Below, in pieces: positions 7,018 to 15,327 of a stretch of 41,578 nt of DNA. Below the pieces are notes generated by a model. It saw nothing but the letters and a program-made list of their open reading frames with translations, was not told where the DNA came from and ran no database searches. This stretch comes from JAAFIP01 sp043718065 (GTDB lineage: Bacteria > Pseudomonadota > Gammaproteobacteria > Burkholderiales > Burkholderiaceae_C): positions 1 through 41,578 of the forward strand of contig JAYSWJ010000028.1 of the NCBI GenBank assembly GCA_043718065.1. Direction: 5' to 3'. Position 1 is the first letter of the stretch; each line of letters opens with the position of its first letter. The position numbers were made by a program, and so were the translations under genes.

Positions 7018-9306
7018 ATGAAATTTCGCTTCCCCATCGTCATCATCGACGAAGATTTCCGCTCTGAAAACACCTCAGGTTTAGGCATTCGTGCGCTGGC
7101 CGAGGCTATTGAAAAAGAAGGTTTTGAAGTGCTGGGCGTTACAAGCTATGGCGACCTGTCGCAGTTTGCGCAGCAGCAAAGCCGCGCTAGTGCGTTTATT
7201 TTGTCGCTAGACGATGATGAATTCACACCCGGTGATGATATTGACCCTGCCGTGCTAAACCTGCGTACCTTTATCAACGAAGTGCGCCGCAAAAACGCTG
7301 ATGTACCGCTGTATGTATACGGCGAGACTAAAACCAGCCGCCATTTGCCCAACGACATTCTGCGCGAGCTGCATGGCTTTATCCACATGTTTGAAGATAC
7401 GCCCGAGTTTGTGGCACGGCACATTTTGCGTGAAGCCAAGAGCTACTTAGAAGGCGTACAGCCACCGTTTTTTAAAGCACTGCTGGACTACGCCGAAGAC
7501 GGCTCTTACAGCTGGCACTGCCCGGGGCACTCGGGTGGCGTGGCTTTCTTAAAATCGCCAATCGGCCAGATGTTTCACCAGTTTTTCGGCGAAAACATGC
7601 TGCGTGCCGACGTATGCAACGCGGTAGAAGAGCTGGGCCAGCTGCTTGACCATGATGGCGCAATTGGTGAGAGTGAAAAAAATGCTGCGCGCATTTTTAA
7701 CGCTGACCATTGCTTTTTTGTTACCAATGGCACCAGCACCAGCAACAAAATCGTCTGGCACCACACCGTAGCCCCTGGCGACGTAGTGGTGGTAGACCGT
7801 AATTGCCATAAATCTATCTTGCACGCCATCATCATGACGGGTGCGATCCCTGTGTTTTTAAAACCCACGCGCAATCACTTTGGCATCATCGGCCCGATTC
7901 CGCAAAGCGAGTTTGAGCCCGAGACGATCAAGGCCAAGATCAAAGCCAATCCGCTTTTAAAACATGTGGATGCCAAAAAAGTCAAGCCGCGTGTGATGAC
8001 CATTACCCAAAGCACCTACGACGGTGTGCTGTACAACACTGAGACCATCAAAGGCATGCTCGACGGTTACGTCGACACACTGCACTTTGACGAGGCGTGG
8101 CTACCACATGCGGCGTTTCACCCCTTCTATGGCCCCTACCACTCCATGGGTAAAAAGCGTGCGCGGCCAAAAGAAGCGCTGGTATTTGCCACCCAGTCTA
8201 CGCACAAGCTGCTAGCGGGTATTAGCCAAGCCAGCCATGTGCTGGTGCAAGACGCGCAAAACCGTAAGCTCGACCGTCACTTGTTTAACGAAGCGTATTT
8301 GATGCACACCAGTACATCGCCGCAGTACGCCATCATCGCCAGCTGCGACGTGGCCGCGGCCATGATGGAGCCGCCTGGTGGCACTGCGTTGGTAGAAGAG
8401 TCCATCATGGAAGCGCTGGACTTCAGACGCGCCATGCGCAAGGTAGACATTGAGTACGGCGATGATTGGTGGTTCAAGCTGTGGGGGCCTGAAAAATTTG
8501 CAGAAGAAGGCATGACCAATGCCAAAGAATGGATGCTGCACGGCGAGGCCAAGGCACACGCCAAAGGCACTAAAGCCAAGCCTAACTGGCACGGTTTTGG
8601 TAACTTGGCAGAAGGCTTTAACATGTTGGACCCTATCAAGTCCACCATCGTCACGCCGGGGCTAGATCTGCAAGGCAAGTTTGCCAAAACCGGCATTCCA
8701 GCCAGCATTGTCAGCAAGTTTTTGGCCGAGCACGGCGTGATTGTGGAGAAGACCGGGCTGTACAGCATCTTCATCATGTTTACCATTGGCATTACCAAAG
8801 GCCGCTGGAACACGCTGCTGACCGCGCTGCAGCAGTTCAAAGACGACTACGATCGCAACCAACCGATGTGGCGCATCTTGCCCGAGTTCAGCAAGGCCAA
8901 CCCGCGCTACGAGCGCATGGGCCTGCGTGATTTGTGTCAGCATATTCACTCGCTGTATGCCAAGTACGACATTGCGCGCCTGACTACTGATGTCTACCAA
9001 AGCGACTTGCACCCCGCCATGACCCCGTCGGACGCGTACGCCCACATTGCGCACCGCAAGACTGAACGCGTGGAGATCGACAAGCTAGAAGGACGCATTA
9101 CCGTAGGTTTGGTTACGCCGTACCCACCGGGTATTCCGCTGCTGATCCCCGGCGAAGTGTTTAACAAAAAGATCGTTGACTATCTTAAGTTTGCTCGCGC
9201 ATTTAACTTAGAGTGTCCGGGTTTTGAAACCGATATCCATGGGCTGGTAGAGCAGACAGGCGCGGACGGAGTGAAGCGCTATTACGCAGATTGTGTAAAA
9301 ACGTAA
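7018..9306 (+). CDS. Arginine/lysine/ornithine decarboxylase (PLP fold type I, inducible type)
   Basis: The 762-residue enzyme has the N-terminal wing domain (about 1-130, response-regulator-like fold), the PLP-binding large domain and the C-terminal domain of the AdiA/LdcI/SpeC group. The Schiff-base lysine is K397 in STHKLLAG, and the cofactor region includes SWHCPGHSGG and TNGTSTSNKIV. It decarboxylates a basic amino acid to the polyamine or its precursor, consuming a proton; which amino acid is used cannot be told here, though arginine is the usual annotation for this length and N-terminus in Burkholderiales. It is a single-gene unit divergent from nfeD, with its own terminator at 9383. 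No antiporter gene is adjacent, so an acid-resistance role is not supported by context. Confidence 0.9.
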   Translation: MKFRFPIVIIDEDFRSENTSGLGIRALAEAIEKEGFEVLGVTSYGDLSQFAQQQSRASAFILSLDDDEFTPGDDIDPAVLNLRTFINEVRRKNADVPLYVYGETKTSRHLPNDILRELHGFIHMFEDTPEFVARHILREAKSYLEGVQPPFFKALLDYAEDGSYSWHCPGHSGGVAFLKSPIGQMFHQFFGENMLRADVCNAVEELGQLLDHDGAIGESEKNAARIFNADHCFFVTNGTSTSNKIVWHHTVAPGDVVVVDRNCHKSILHAIIMTGAIPVFLKPTRNHFGIIGPIPQSEFEPETIKAKIKANPLLKHVDAKKVKPRVMTITQSTYDGVLYNTETIKGMLDGYVDTLHFDEAWLPHAAFHPFYGPYHSMGKKRARPKEALVFATQSTHKLLAGISQASHVLVQDAQNRKLDRHLFNEAYLMHTSTSPQYAIIASCDVAAAMMEPPGGTALVEESIMEALDFRRAMRKVDIEYGDDWWFKLWGPEKFAEEGMTNAKEWMLHGEAKAHAKGTKAKPNWHGFGNLAEGFNMLDPIKSTIVTPGLDLQGKFAKTGIPASIVSKFLAEHGVIVEKTGLYSIFIMFTIGITKGRWNTLLTALQQFKDDYDRNQPMWRILPEFSKANPRYERMGLRDLCQHIHSLYAKYDIARLTTDVYQSDLHPAMTPSDAYAHIAHRKTERVEIDKLEGRITVGLVTPYPPGIPLLIPGEVFNKKIVDYLKFARAFNLECPGFETDIHGLVEQTGADGVKRYYADCVKT

Positions 9307-9330
9307 CTTTACACAGTTAAGTTAACTCCT

Positions 9331-9377
9331 AATTTAATAGCTGCTTGAGCATGATTTACTTGGGTTAGAAGCCTAAA
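9331..9377 (+). repeat. CTGCTTGAGCAG-family repeat, copy 2
   Basis: AATAGCTGCTTGAGCATG is followed by ATTTACTTGGGTTA and GAAGCCTAAA. It lies 24 bases after the decarboxylase stop, in the gene's direction, directly before the terminator. Confidence 0.85.
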
Positions 9378-9382
9378 TTATC

Positions 9383-9412
9383 AAAAAAAGCGACCTTCGG
9401 GTCGTTTTTTTT
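9383..9412 (+). terminator. Intrinsic terminator after the decarboxylase
   Basis: The stem CGACC (9391-9395) and GGTCG (9400-9404) closes on a TTCG tetraloop and is flanked by A7 on the left and T8 on the right. It works on paper in both directions, and ends the decarboxylase transcript before dppA. Confidence 0.92.
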
Positions 9413-9486
9413 AATTGGCACACTTCATGCACGGCTACGTAGGACTATGACACCAAAGCGATAGGCCAAGGGTATGTATGGATCAA

Positions 9487-9500
9487 CATCAGGTCTGATG
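9487..9500. promoter_or_regulatory. Dyad CATCAG-GT-CTGATG upstream of dppA
   Basis: Two perfect 6-base half sites are separated by 2 bases, 62 bases before the dppA start. The position fits an operator, but no regulator is known and no convincing -35/-10 pair was identified nearby. The 149 bp between the terminator and dppA hold nothing else I can name. Confidence 0.35.
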
Positions 9501-9561
9501 GCGTGCAAACTATATTTATGGTCAGTTTGTCCTGATTTTTTAGAAAATAGATTGGAAATGT

Positions 9562-11151
9562 ATGAAACTCAATAAGCTTGTATTGGCACTGGGCCTTACG
9601 GCTGCCAGCTTGGTGGCCCAAGCCGCTGGTACTTTAATTTTTTGCTCAGAGGCTAGCCCAGAAGGCTTTGATTCAGCGCAATACACCGGAGGCACAACCT
9701 TTGATGCAGCTGGGCACGCTATGTTTAACCGTTTGGTGGAGTTTAAAAAAGGCTCGACTGACATCAAACCGGGTTTGGCCGAATCTTGGACCGTATCAGC
9801 CGATGGCATGACCTACACTTTTAATTTGCGCAAAGGCGTGAAGTTTCATACCACCGAGAACTTCAAGCCCACGCGTGATTTCAATGCCGACGATGTAATT
9901 TTTACTTTTGGTCGTATGTCTAACAAGGCGCATCCGTTTAACAAAGCCTATCCTGCCGAGTTTCCGTTTGCCTCTGATACAGGTATTGATACTAATATTG
10001 TATCGATCACCAAGGCTGGCGCTGCTGGCGTAGTGATTCAGCTGAAAAAACCTGACGGCGATATGCTGGCCAAAATCGCCTTGCCGTTCGCTTCGATTTT
10101 GTCTGCTGAGCACGCCGACAAGCTAGTAGCTGCTGGGCAAGCCGCCATGATCAACCAGCAGCCTGTAGGCACAGGGCCGTTTGTGCTCAAGCGCTACCAA
10201 AAAGATTCGCAGATTCGCTACGCCAAATTTGCCGAGTACTGGAACGCTAAAGACGTGCTTGTTGACAACCTGATTTTTGCTATCACCACCGATGCCTCGG
10301 TGCGCGTGCAAAAACTCAAAGCAGGCGAATGCCACATCATGTCCCAACCAAAGCCGCAAGACATCGCTGGCATGCGCGCCGACCCAGCGCTCAAAATGGA
10401 CTCGGCCCCTGGTTTTAACATCGGTTATTTGTCGTACAACACCGAAAAAACCCAAACCGCCAAGTTAGAAGTACGCCAAGCGCTAGACATGGCTATTAAC
10501 CGCAAAGCCATCGTTGACGCTGTGTACCAAGGTCAAGGCCAGGAAGCAAGTAACCCCTTCCCAGCGTCGCTATGGTCGTACAACAGCAGCATCAAAAACG
10601 CTGCTTACAGCCCAGAAAAAGCCAAAGAGTTGCTGAAAAAAGCGGGCTACCCTGATGGCTTCGAACTGTCTCTGTGGGCCATGCCTGTGCAGCGCCCGTA
10701 CAACCCTAATGCTAAGTTGATGGCAGAAATGATCCAAGCCGATTGGGCTAAAGTGGGCGTGAAAGCCAAAATCACCCAGTACGAGTGGGGCGAATATCTA
10801 AAGCGAATGAAGGCTGGCGAGCATGACACGGGCTTGATTGGATGGACCGGTGACTACGCCAGCCCAGACAACTTTTTGGGTGTGCTGCTGACCTGTGACG
10901 CTGTGGGTGGATCTAACTACGCGCGTTACTGCAGCAAAGAGTTTGATGCGTCTGTGCTGAAAGCACGCGACAGTACCAACCAAAAAGAACGCACCGACCT
11001 GTACATGAAAGCGCAAGAAGTTTTTAAGCGTGATTTGCCATGGACCACCATTGCCCACTCTACGGTGAACCAGCCCATGCGCAAAGAGCTCAACGGCTTT
11101 AAGATCAGCCCGTTTGGTGACTACAACTTTGAAGGCGTGAGCGTTAAATAA
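9562..11151 (+). CDS. dppA: Periplasmic dipeptide/oligopeptide-binding protein of an ABC transporter
   Basis: The 529-residue protein starts with a Sec signal peptide (MKLNKLVLALGLTAASLVAQAA, cleavage near AQA-AG) and continues as a family 5 solute-binding protein: TLIFCSEASPEGFDSAQYTGG, LAESWTVSADGMTYTFNLRKG, FNADDVIFTFGRM, and KLEVRQALDMAINRKAIVDAVY. These are the patterns of DppA. It captures dipeptides or short peptides (possibly haem or other ligands, as some DppA do) in the periplasm and delivers them to DppBC. A GGAA upstream is a weak ribosome binding site. It is first in the dppABCDF operon, separated from dppB by a hairpin, which commonly raises the amount of binding protein. Confidence 0.93.
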   Translation: MKLNKLVLALGLTAASLVAQAAGTLIFCSEASPEGFDSAQYTGGTTFDAAGHAMFNRLVEFKKGSTDIKPGLAESWTVSADGMTYTFNLRKGVKFHTTENFKPTRDFNADDVIFTFGRMSNKAHPFNKAYPAEFPFASDTGIDTNIVSITKAGAAGVVIQLKKPDGDMLAKIALPFASILSAEHADKLVAAGQAAMINQQPVGTGPFVLKRYQKDSQIRYAKFAEYWNAKDVLVDNLIFAITTDASVRVQKLKAGECHIMSQPKPQDIAGMRADPALKMDSAPGFNIGYLSYNTEKTQTAKLEVRQALDMAINRKAIVDAVYQGQGQEASNPFPASLWSYNSSIKNAAYSPEKAKELLKKAGYPDGFELSLWAMPVQRPYNPNAKLMAEMIQADWAKVGVKAKITQYEWGEYLKRMKAGEHDTGLIGWTGDYASPDNFLGVLLTCDAVGGSNYARYCSKEFDASVLKARDSTNQKERTDLYMKAQEVFKRDLPWTTIAHSTVNQPMRKELNGFKISPFGDYNFEGVSVK

Positions 11152-11184
11152 ACGGTTGGCTACGCCGCAAGTGCACGCTAGGCA

Positions 11185-11214
11185 AGCAGGGCTTTGCAAA
11201 TGCAAGGCCCTGCT
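11185..11214 (+). other. dppA-dppB intercistronic hairpin
   Basis: AGCAGGGCTTTGC (11185-11197) pairs with GCAAGGCCCTGCT (11202-11214) over 13 positions including one G-U, with an AAAT loop. No T run follows. The placement between the binding-protein gene and the first permease gene matches the RNA-stabilising hairpins of other binding-protein operons (mal, his), so it probably protects the dppA message and gives excess DppA. Confidence 0.75.
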
Positions 11215-11240
11215 GTATTTGACCACCTACGATTGACCCG

Positions 11241-12269
11241 ATGTTTGCGTATATTCTCAAGCGCTTGGGCATTTTGGTACCTACTTTTTTAGGTATCACG
11301 CTGCTTACTTTTTCTCTTATCCGCATGATCCCTGGCGACCCTGTCGAGGTGATGGCGGGCGAGCGCGGCTTGAACCCGCAAGTGTATGCGGCTGCCATGA
11401 AGCGGCTAGGGCTAGACCAACCGCTGCCGGTGCAGTACTTTAACTATTTAAGCCAACTGGCCCATGGCAATTTGGGTGCATCGCTTAAAACGCAGTCTAC
11501 GGTATGGAGCGAATTTAAAATCTTGTTTCCTGCCACGCTAGAGCTTGCTTTGGTGGCGCTGTTGTTCGCTCTAGTCGTCGGTATGACGGCTGGTGTGATT
11601 GCAGCTGTCAAGCGTGGCACGCTGGCCGACCACGGCGTGATGACGGTGGCACTAGCAGGCTATTCGATGCCGATCTTCTGGTGGGGTTTGCTGCTGATTT
11701 TGGTGTTTTCTGTAGGCCTAGGTTGGACACCAGTGTCGGGCCGTTTAAGCCTAGCGTTTGATGTTCCGCCAGTCACAGGTTTTATGTTGATCGACGCATG
11801 GCGTGCCGAGCTGGCCGATCCGGACATTAACAAAGGTGCGCTGTGGGACGCAGTGCGACACCTTATTTTGCCTTCTATCGTGCTGGGCACCATTCCGCTG
11901 GCGGTGATTGCCCGCATGACGCGCTCGTCTATGCTAGAGGTGCTGCGCGAGGACTATGTGCGCACTGCGCGCGCCAAGGGCTTGTCGCCAGCACGGGTTA
12001 TTTTTATCCATGCACTGCGCAATGCGCTGATTCCGGTGCTGACGGTGATTGGCTTGCAAGTGGGCACGCTGATGGGCGGCGCTGTGCTCACCGAGACTAT
12101 TTTTTCGTGGCCTGGCATTGGCAAATGGCTAATAGATGCGATAGGGCGGCGCGATTATCCAGTAGTGCAAAACGGCATTCTGTTGGTGGCTACGATGGTA
12201 ATTTTGACCAACTTTTTGGTCGATATTTTGTACGGTGTAGCCAATCCACGCATTCGGCACCAGCGCTAA
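11241..12269 (+). CDS. dppB: Dipeptide ABC transporter permease DppB
   Basis: The 342-residue inner-membrane permease shows the family N-terminus MFAYILKRLGILVPTFLGIT and LIRMIPGDPVE, several hydrophobic segments, and the EAA loop that contacts the ATPases (around REDYVRTARAKGLSPARVIF). It forms the translocation channel with DppC. It starts 89 bases after dppA and ends 5 bases before dppC, so B and C are tightly coupled. Confidence 0.94.
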   Translation: MFAYILKRLGILVPTFLGITLLTFSLIRMIPGDPVEVMAGERGLNPQVYAAAMKRLGLDQPLPVQYFNYLSQLAHGNLGASLKTQSTVWSEFKILFPATLELALVALLFALVVGMTAGVIAAVKRGTLADHGVMTVALAGYSMPIFWWGLLLILVFSVGLGWTPVSGRLSLAFDVPPVTGFMLIDAWRAELADPDINKGALWDAVRHLILPSIVLGTIPLAVIARMTRSSMLEVLREDYVRTARAKGLSPARVIFIHALRNALIPVLTVIGLQVGTLMGGAVLTETIFSWPGIGKWLIDAIGRRDYPVVQNGILLVATMVILTNFLVDILYGVANPRIRHQR

Positions 12270-12274
12270 ATACT

Positions 12275-13201
12275 ATGACCACAGCTACCCATCCCATTGT
12301 GCCTGCCAGCACTGCCCAGCCAGAGGCGGTGTTGACCTACCCGTCGCCGCTAGCAGAGTTTTGGCAGGCGTTTTCTAAAAATAAAGGCGCGGTAGCCGGC
12401 ATGGTATTTATGCTGCTGGTGGCGCTGCTGGCAGTATTTGCGCCTTGCGTGGCGCCGTATGACCCGATTGAGCAGTACCGCGATCACTTCTTGCAGCCAC
12501 CCGTGTGGGCAGGCGGTACGCGCGAGTTTTTGTTAGGTACCGACGAGCTGGGCCGTGATATTTTGTCGCGCTTAATTCATGGGGCGCGGTTGTCGCTGCT
12601 GGTGGGGCTGATGTCGGTGGTCTTAGCATTGATCCCCGGTGTCACGCTGGGCTTGGTAGCTGCCTTTTCAGGCAAAGTGGTGGACGGTTTAATCATGCGC
12701 ATGATGGACATTGTGATGGCGTTGCCTGCACTGCTGCTAGCGGTTGCCATCATCGCCATTTTGGGGCCTGGGCTGCGCAATGCTATGTTCGCCATTGCCT
12801 TGGTGTCGCTGCCTGCCTACGTACGCTTGGCCCGCGCATCAGCCATGACCGAGCTGGCGCGCGACTACGTCACTGCGGCCCGCTTATCAGGTGCAGGCAC
12901 GGTGCGATTGATGTTTGTCACGGTGCTGCCCAATTGCATGGCCCCGCTGATCGTGCATGCCACGATGAGTTTTTCGGCGGCTATTCTAGAAATTTCGGCC
13001 TTGGGATTTTTAGGCTTAGGCGTGCAGCCTCCGCTGCCCGAATGGGGCACCATGCTGGCCTCAGCGCGTGACTATATTGAGAGCGCTTGGTGGGTAGTAA
13101 CTTTGCCGGGGCTGACTATTTTGTTGTTCGTGCTGGCTATTAACCTGATGGGCGACGGCCTGCGCGATGCGCTAGACCCTAAGCTGAAGACCGCAGCGTG
13201 A
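12275..13201 (+). CDS. dppC: Dipeptide ABC transporter permease DppC
   Basis: The 308-residue second permease carries the OppC/DppC N-terminal segment (FWQAFSKNKGAVAGMVFMLL), the LLGTDELGRDILSRLIHGAR signature, an EAA loop (RDYVTAARLSGAGTVRLMFV) and the C-terminal GDGLRDALDPKL. ATG 12275 is chosen although the frame is open much further upstream, because the upstream part overlaps dppB in another frame and the N-terminus from 12275 has the family's usual length. Confidence 0.94.
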   Translation: MTTATHPIVPASTAQPEAVLTYPSPLAEFWQAFSKNKGAVAGMVFMLLVALLAVFAPCVAPYDPIEQYRDHFLQPPVWAGGTREFLLGTDELGRDILSRLIHGARLSLLVGLMSVVLALIPGVTLGLVAAFSGKVVDGLIMRMMDIVMALPALLLAVAIIAILGPGLRNAMFAIALVSLPAYVRLARASAMTELARDYVTAARLSGAGTVRLMFVTVLPNCMAPLIVHATMSFSAAILEISALGFLGLGVQPPLPEWGTMLASARDYIESAWWVVTLPGLTILLFVLAINLMGDGLRDALDPKLKTAA

Positions 13202-13241
13202 CCTGCATGGCCAGCCTGCTATTACAAAGCGAATTTTCAAT

Positions 13242-14264
13242 ATGAGCCTTTTGGACATGCGCAATCTCAGCGTCGAATTCGGCCCGGTGGGGCACGCCTT
13301 TCGCGCTGTCGACGGCTTGGGCCTGCGCGTAAATGCGGGCGAGATCGTAGGTATTGTGGGCGAATCTGGCTCTGGTAAATCGGTCACCATGATGGCGCTG
13401 ATGGGCCTGTTAGCAGGGCAGGGCAGTGTTACTGCGGACGCGCTGCAGTTTGATGGGCAAGACTTGCTGCGCATTACCGATGCGCAGCGTCGCAGTATCT
13501 TGGGCAAAGACATGGCCATGATTTTTCAAGACCCGATGACATCGCTGAACCCGTGCTTTACCGTGGGCTACCAGTTGATAGAGGTGCTTAAAGCGCACCT
13601 CGGCTTGCGCGGTGCAGCGGCCAAGGCCCGCGCGATTGAACTGCTGGAGATGGTAGAAATTCCCGGTGCCAAAGGCCGCATGGACAACTATCCGCACCAA
13701 TTTTCTGGCGGCATGAGCCAGCGTGTCATGATTGCTATTGCCATAGCCTGTAACCCCAAGCTACTGATCGCCGATGAGCCCACGACAGCGCTGGACGTGA
13801 CGATTCAAGCGCAAATTATGGACCTCTTGGTCAGCCTGCAAAAAGCCCAAGGCATGGCCTTGGTGATGATTACCCATGACTTGGCTGTGGTAGCCGAAGT
13901 GGCTGAGCGGGTAGCGGTGATGTACGCAGGCCAAATCGTGGAACAAGGGCCTGTCAGCCAGCTGTTTACCGCGCCAGCGCACCCATACACCCACGCCTTG
14001 CTGCAGGCCGTGCCAGAGCGTAGCCGGGGCGCAAGGCGATTGAACACGCTGCCGGGCATGGTGCCGGGCCAATACGACCGCCCCACAGGCTGCCTGCTGG
14101 CCCCGCGCTGCCTGTACAAGCAAGACCAGTGCACGCAGCACCAGCCCCAGTTAACAGAGCACCGTGGTGCCCAAGTGCGCTGCTTCTACCCTTTGGCTCC
14201 AGCTCAATCTGCAGATCAGTTTGCAGCACAATCTGCAGACTCAACCCAGCAGGTCAACGCATGA
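13242..14264 (+). CDS. dppD: Dipeptide ABC transporter ATPase DppD
   Basis: The 340-residue ATPase has Walker A GESGSGKS (40-47), the signature FSGGMSQR, Walker B LLIADEPTTALD and the H-loop TTHD-type motif (MITHDLAVVAE). The C-terminal oligopeptide-transporter extension (HPYTHALLQAVPERSRG) carries the Cys residues CLLAPRCLYKQDQC, a pattern seen in DppD/OppD proteins and linked to an iron-sulfur site in some. It powers uptake together with DppF. Its stop overlaps the dppF start (ATGA), indicating coupled translation. Confidence 0.94.
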   Translation: MSLLDMRNLSVEFGPVGHAFRAVDGLGLRVNAGEIVGIVGESGSGKSVTMMALMGLLAGQGSVTADALQFDGQDLLRITDAQRRSILGKDMAMIFQDPMTSLNPCFTVGYQLIEVLKAHLGLRGAAAKARAIELLEMVEIPGAKGRMDNYPHQFSGGMSQRVMIAIAIACNPKLLIADEPTTALDVTIQAQIMDLLVSLQKAQGMALVMITHDLAVVAEVAERVAVMYAGQIVEQGPVSQLFTAPAHPYTHALLQAVPERSRGARRLNTLPGMVPGQYDRPTGCLLAPRCLYKQDQCTQHQPQLTEHRGAQVRCFYPLAPAQSADQFAAQSADSTQQVNA

Positions 14265-15243
14265 GCACCATCGTCATGCAAGCCGACGGCTTAACGCGCC
14301 ATTACGCGGTGTCGCAGGGTTTTTTAAAGCCCAAAGTAATGGTCAAAGCTTTGAACGGTGTGTCCTTTACGCTGCAAGCGGGCAAAACACTGGCCGTAGT
14401 GGGCGAATCAGGCTGCGGAAAAAGCACGCTGGCTCGCCAGCTCACGCTGGTAGAGCCGCCTACGCAAGGCAGCTTGTCTTTGGACGGCGAACCAGTCAAC
14501 CCCAGCGACACAGCGCAGCACCAGCGCCTGCGTAGCAAGGTGCAAATGGTGTTTCAAAACCCCTACGCATCGCTTAACCCACGGCAAAAAATTGCAGCGC
14601 AATTGGCCGAGCCTTTGCTGCTAAACACCGCCATGAATGCCGCAGAGCGCAGCGATGCGGTAGCCAGCATCATGCAGCGCGTAGGCCTGCGCCCTGAATA
14701 CAGCCGCCGCTACCCGCACATGTTCTCAGGCGGGCAGCGCCAGCGCATTGCCATCGCCCGCGCCATGATTTTGCAGCCCAAGGTGCTGGTGGCTGACGAG
14801 CCCACGTCGGCGCTAGACGTGTCGATTCAGGCACAGGTGCTTAATTTGTTGATGGACTTGCAAGACGAATTCAACACCGCCTATGTATTTGTATCGCACA
14901 ACTTGGCGGTAGTCGAGCATGTGGCCCACGACGTGATGGTGATGTACCTAGGCCGCGTGGTAGAAACGGGGCCTAAGGCGGATATTTTTTTGCCCAGCCT
15001 TTGCACCCCTACACACAAGCGCTACTGTCGGCCACTCCGTCGATAGACGCGCACCGGCGGCAAAAGAAAATTCCTATTGTGGGCGAGCTGCCCAGCCCGC
15101 TAAACCCACCGTCTGGCTGCGCTTTCCATAAACGCTGCCCGTACGCCGACGCACGCTGCGCTGCAGAAGAGCCGCAACTGCGCCTTGTGCAAGGCAGGCA
15201 GGTGGCGTGCCATCATGTGGAAAATTTGACGGTAGCAGCTTAA
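14261..15243 (+). pseudogene. dppF: Dipeptide ABC transporter ATPase DppF, frameshifted at a T7 run
   Basis: From ATG 14261 (overlapping the dppD stop) the protein shows Walker A GESGCGKS (48-55), signature FSGGQRQR and Walker B VLVADEPTSALD. At residue 243-244 the frame is lost in a run of seven T (14985-14991): reading goes on to a stop at 15046, giving 261 residues. In the -1 frame the expected ending is intact: AQPLHPYTQALLSATPSID, then KIPIVGELPSPLNPPSGC and CPYADARC, to a stop at 15243. Joined by one extra T the product would be 327 residues, the normal DppF length. The nucleotide-binding core survives in the short form; the C-terminal domain does not. This may be a sequencing error, a recent mutation, or functional slippage on A-TTT-TTT. 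Confidence 0.88.
14985..14991 (+). other. T7 run at the dppF frameshift
   Basis: The run sits exactly where the two dppF frames join. A-TTT-TTT-G has the form of a -1 slippery heptamer, and one re-read or inserted T restores DIFFAQPLHPY. Confidence 0.6.
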
Positions 15244-15254
15244 AAATATATGAG

Positions 15255-15306
15255 TTTTAGGCCGTTCAGGCCGTAGAACCTGCTCAAGCAGCTATTGAAT
15301 TTATAG
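15255..15306 (-). repeat. CTGCTTGAGCAG-family repeat, copy 3
   Basis: On the minus strand it reads TATAAATTCAATAGCTGC, TTGAGCAGG, then TTCTACGGCC and GGCCTAAAA. It lies about 22 bases beyond the stop of the DUF3422 gene, in that gene's direction, and just after dppF on the other strand. It belongs to the subtype with TTCTACGGCC instead of ATTTACTTGGGTTA. Confidence 0.85.
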
Positions 15307-15327
15307 TGTTGAATGCTTTAGTCGGTA

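Noticed and set aside
11843..12274. N-terminal extension of DppC
   Set aside because: The extension lies inside dppB in another frame; the family N-terminus begins near 12275.
13761..14141. Long open frame opposite dppD
   Set aside because: A shadow of dppD codon use; no family pattern and no independent signals.
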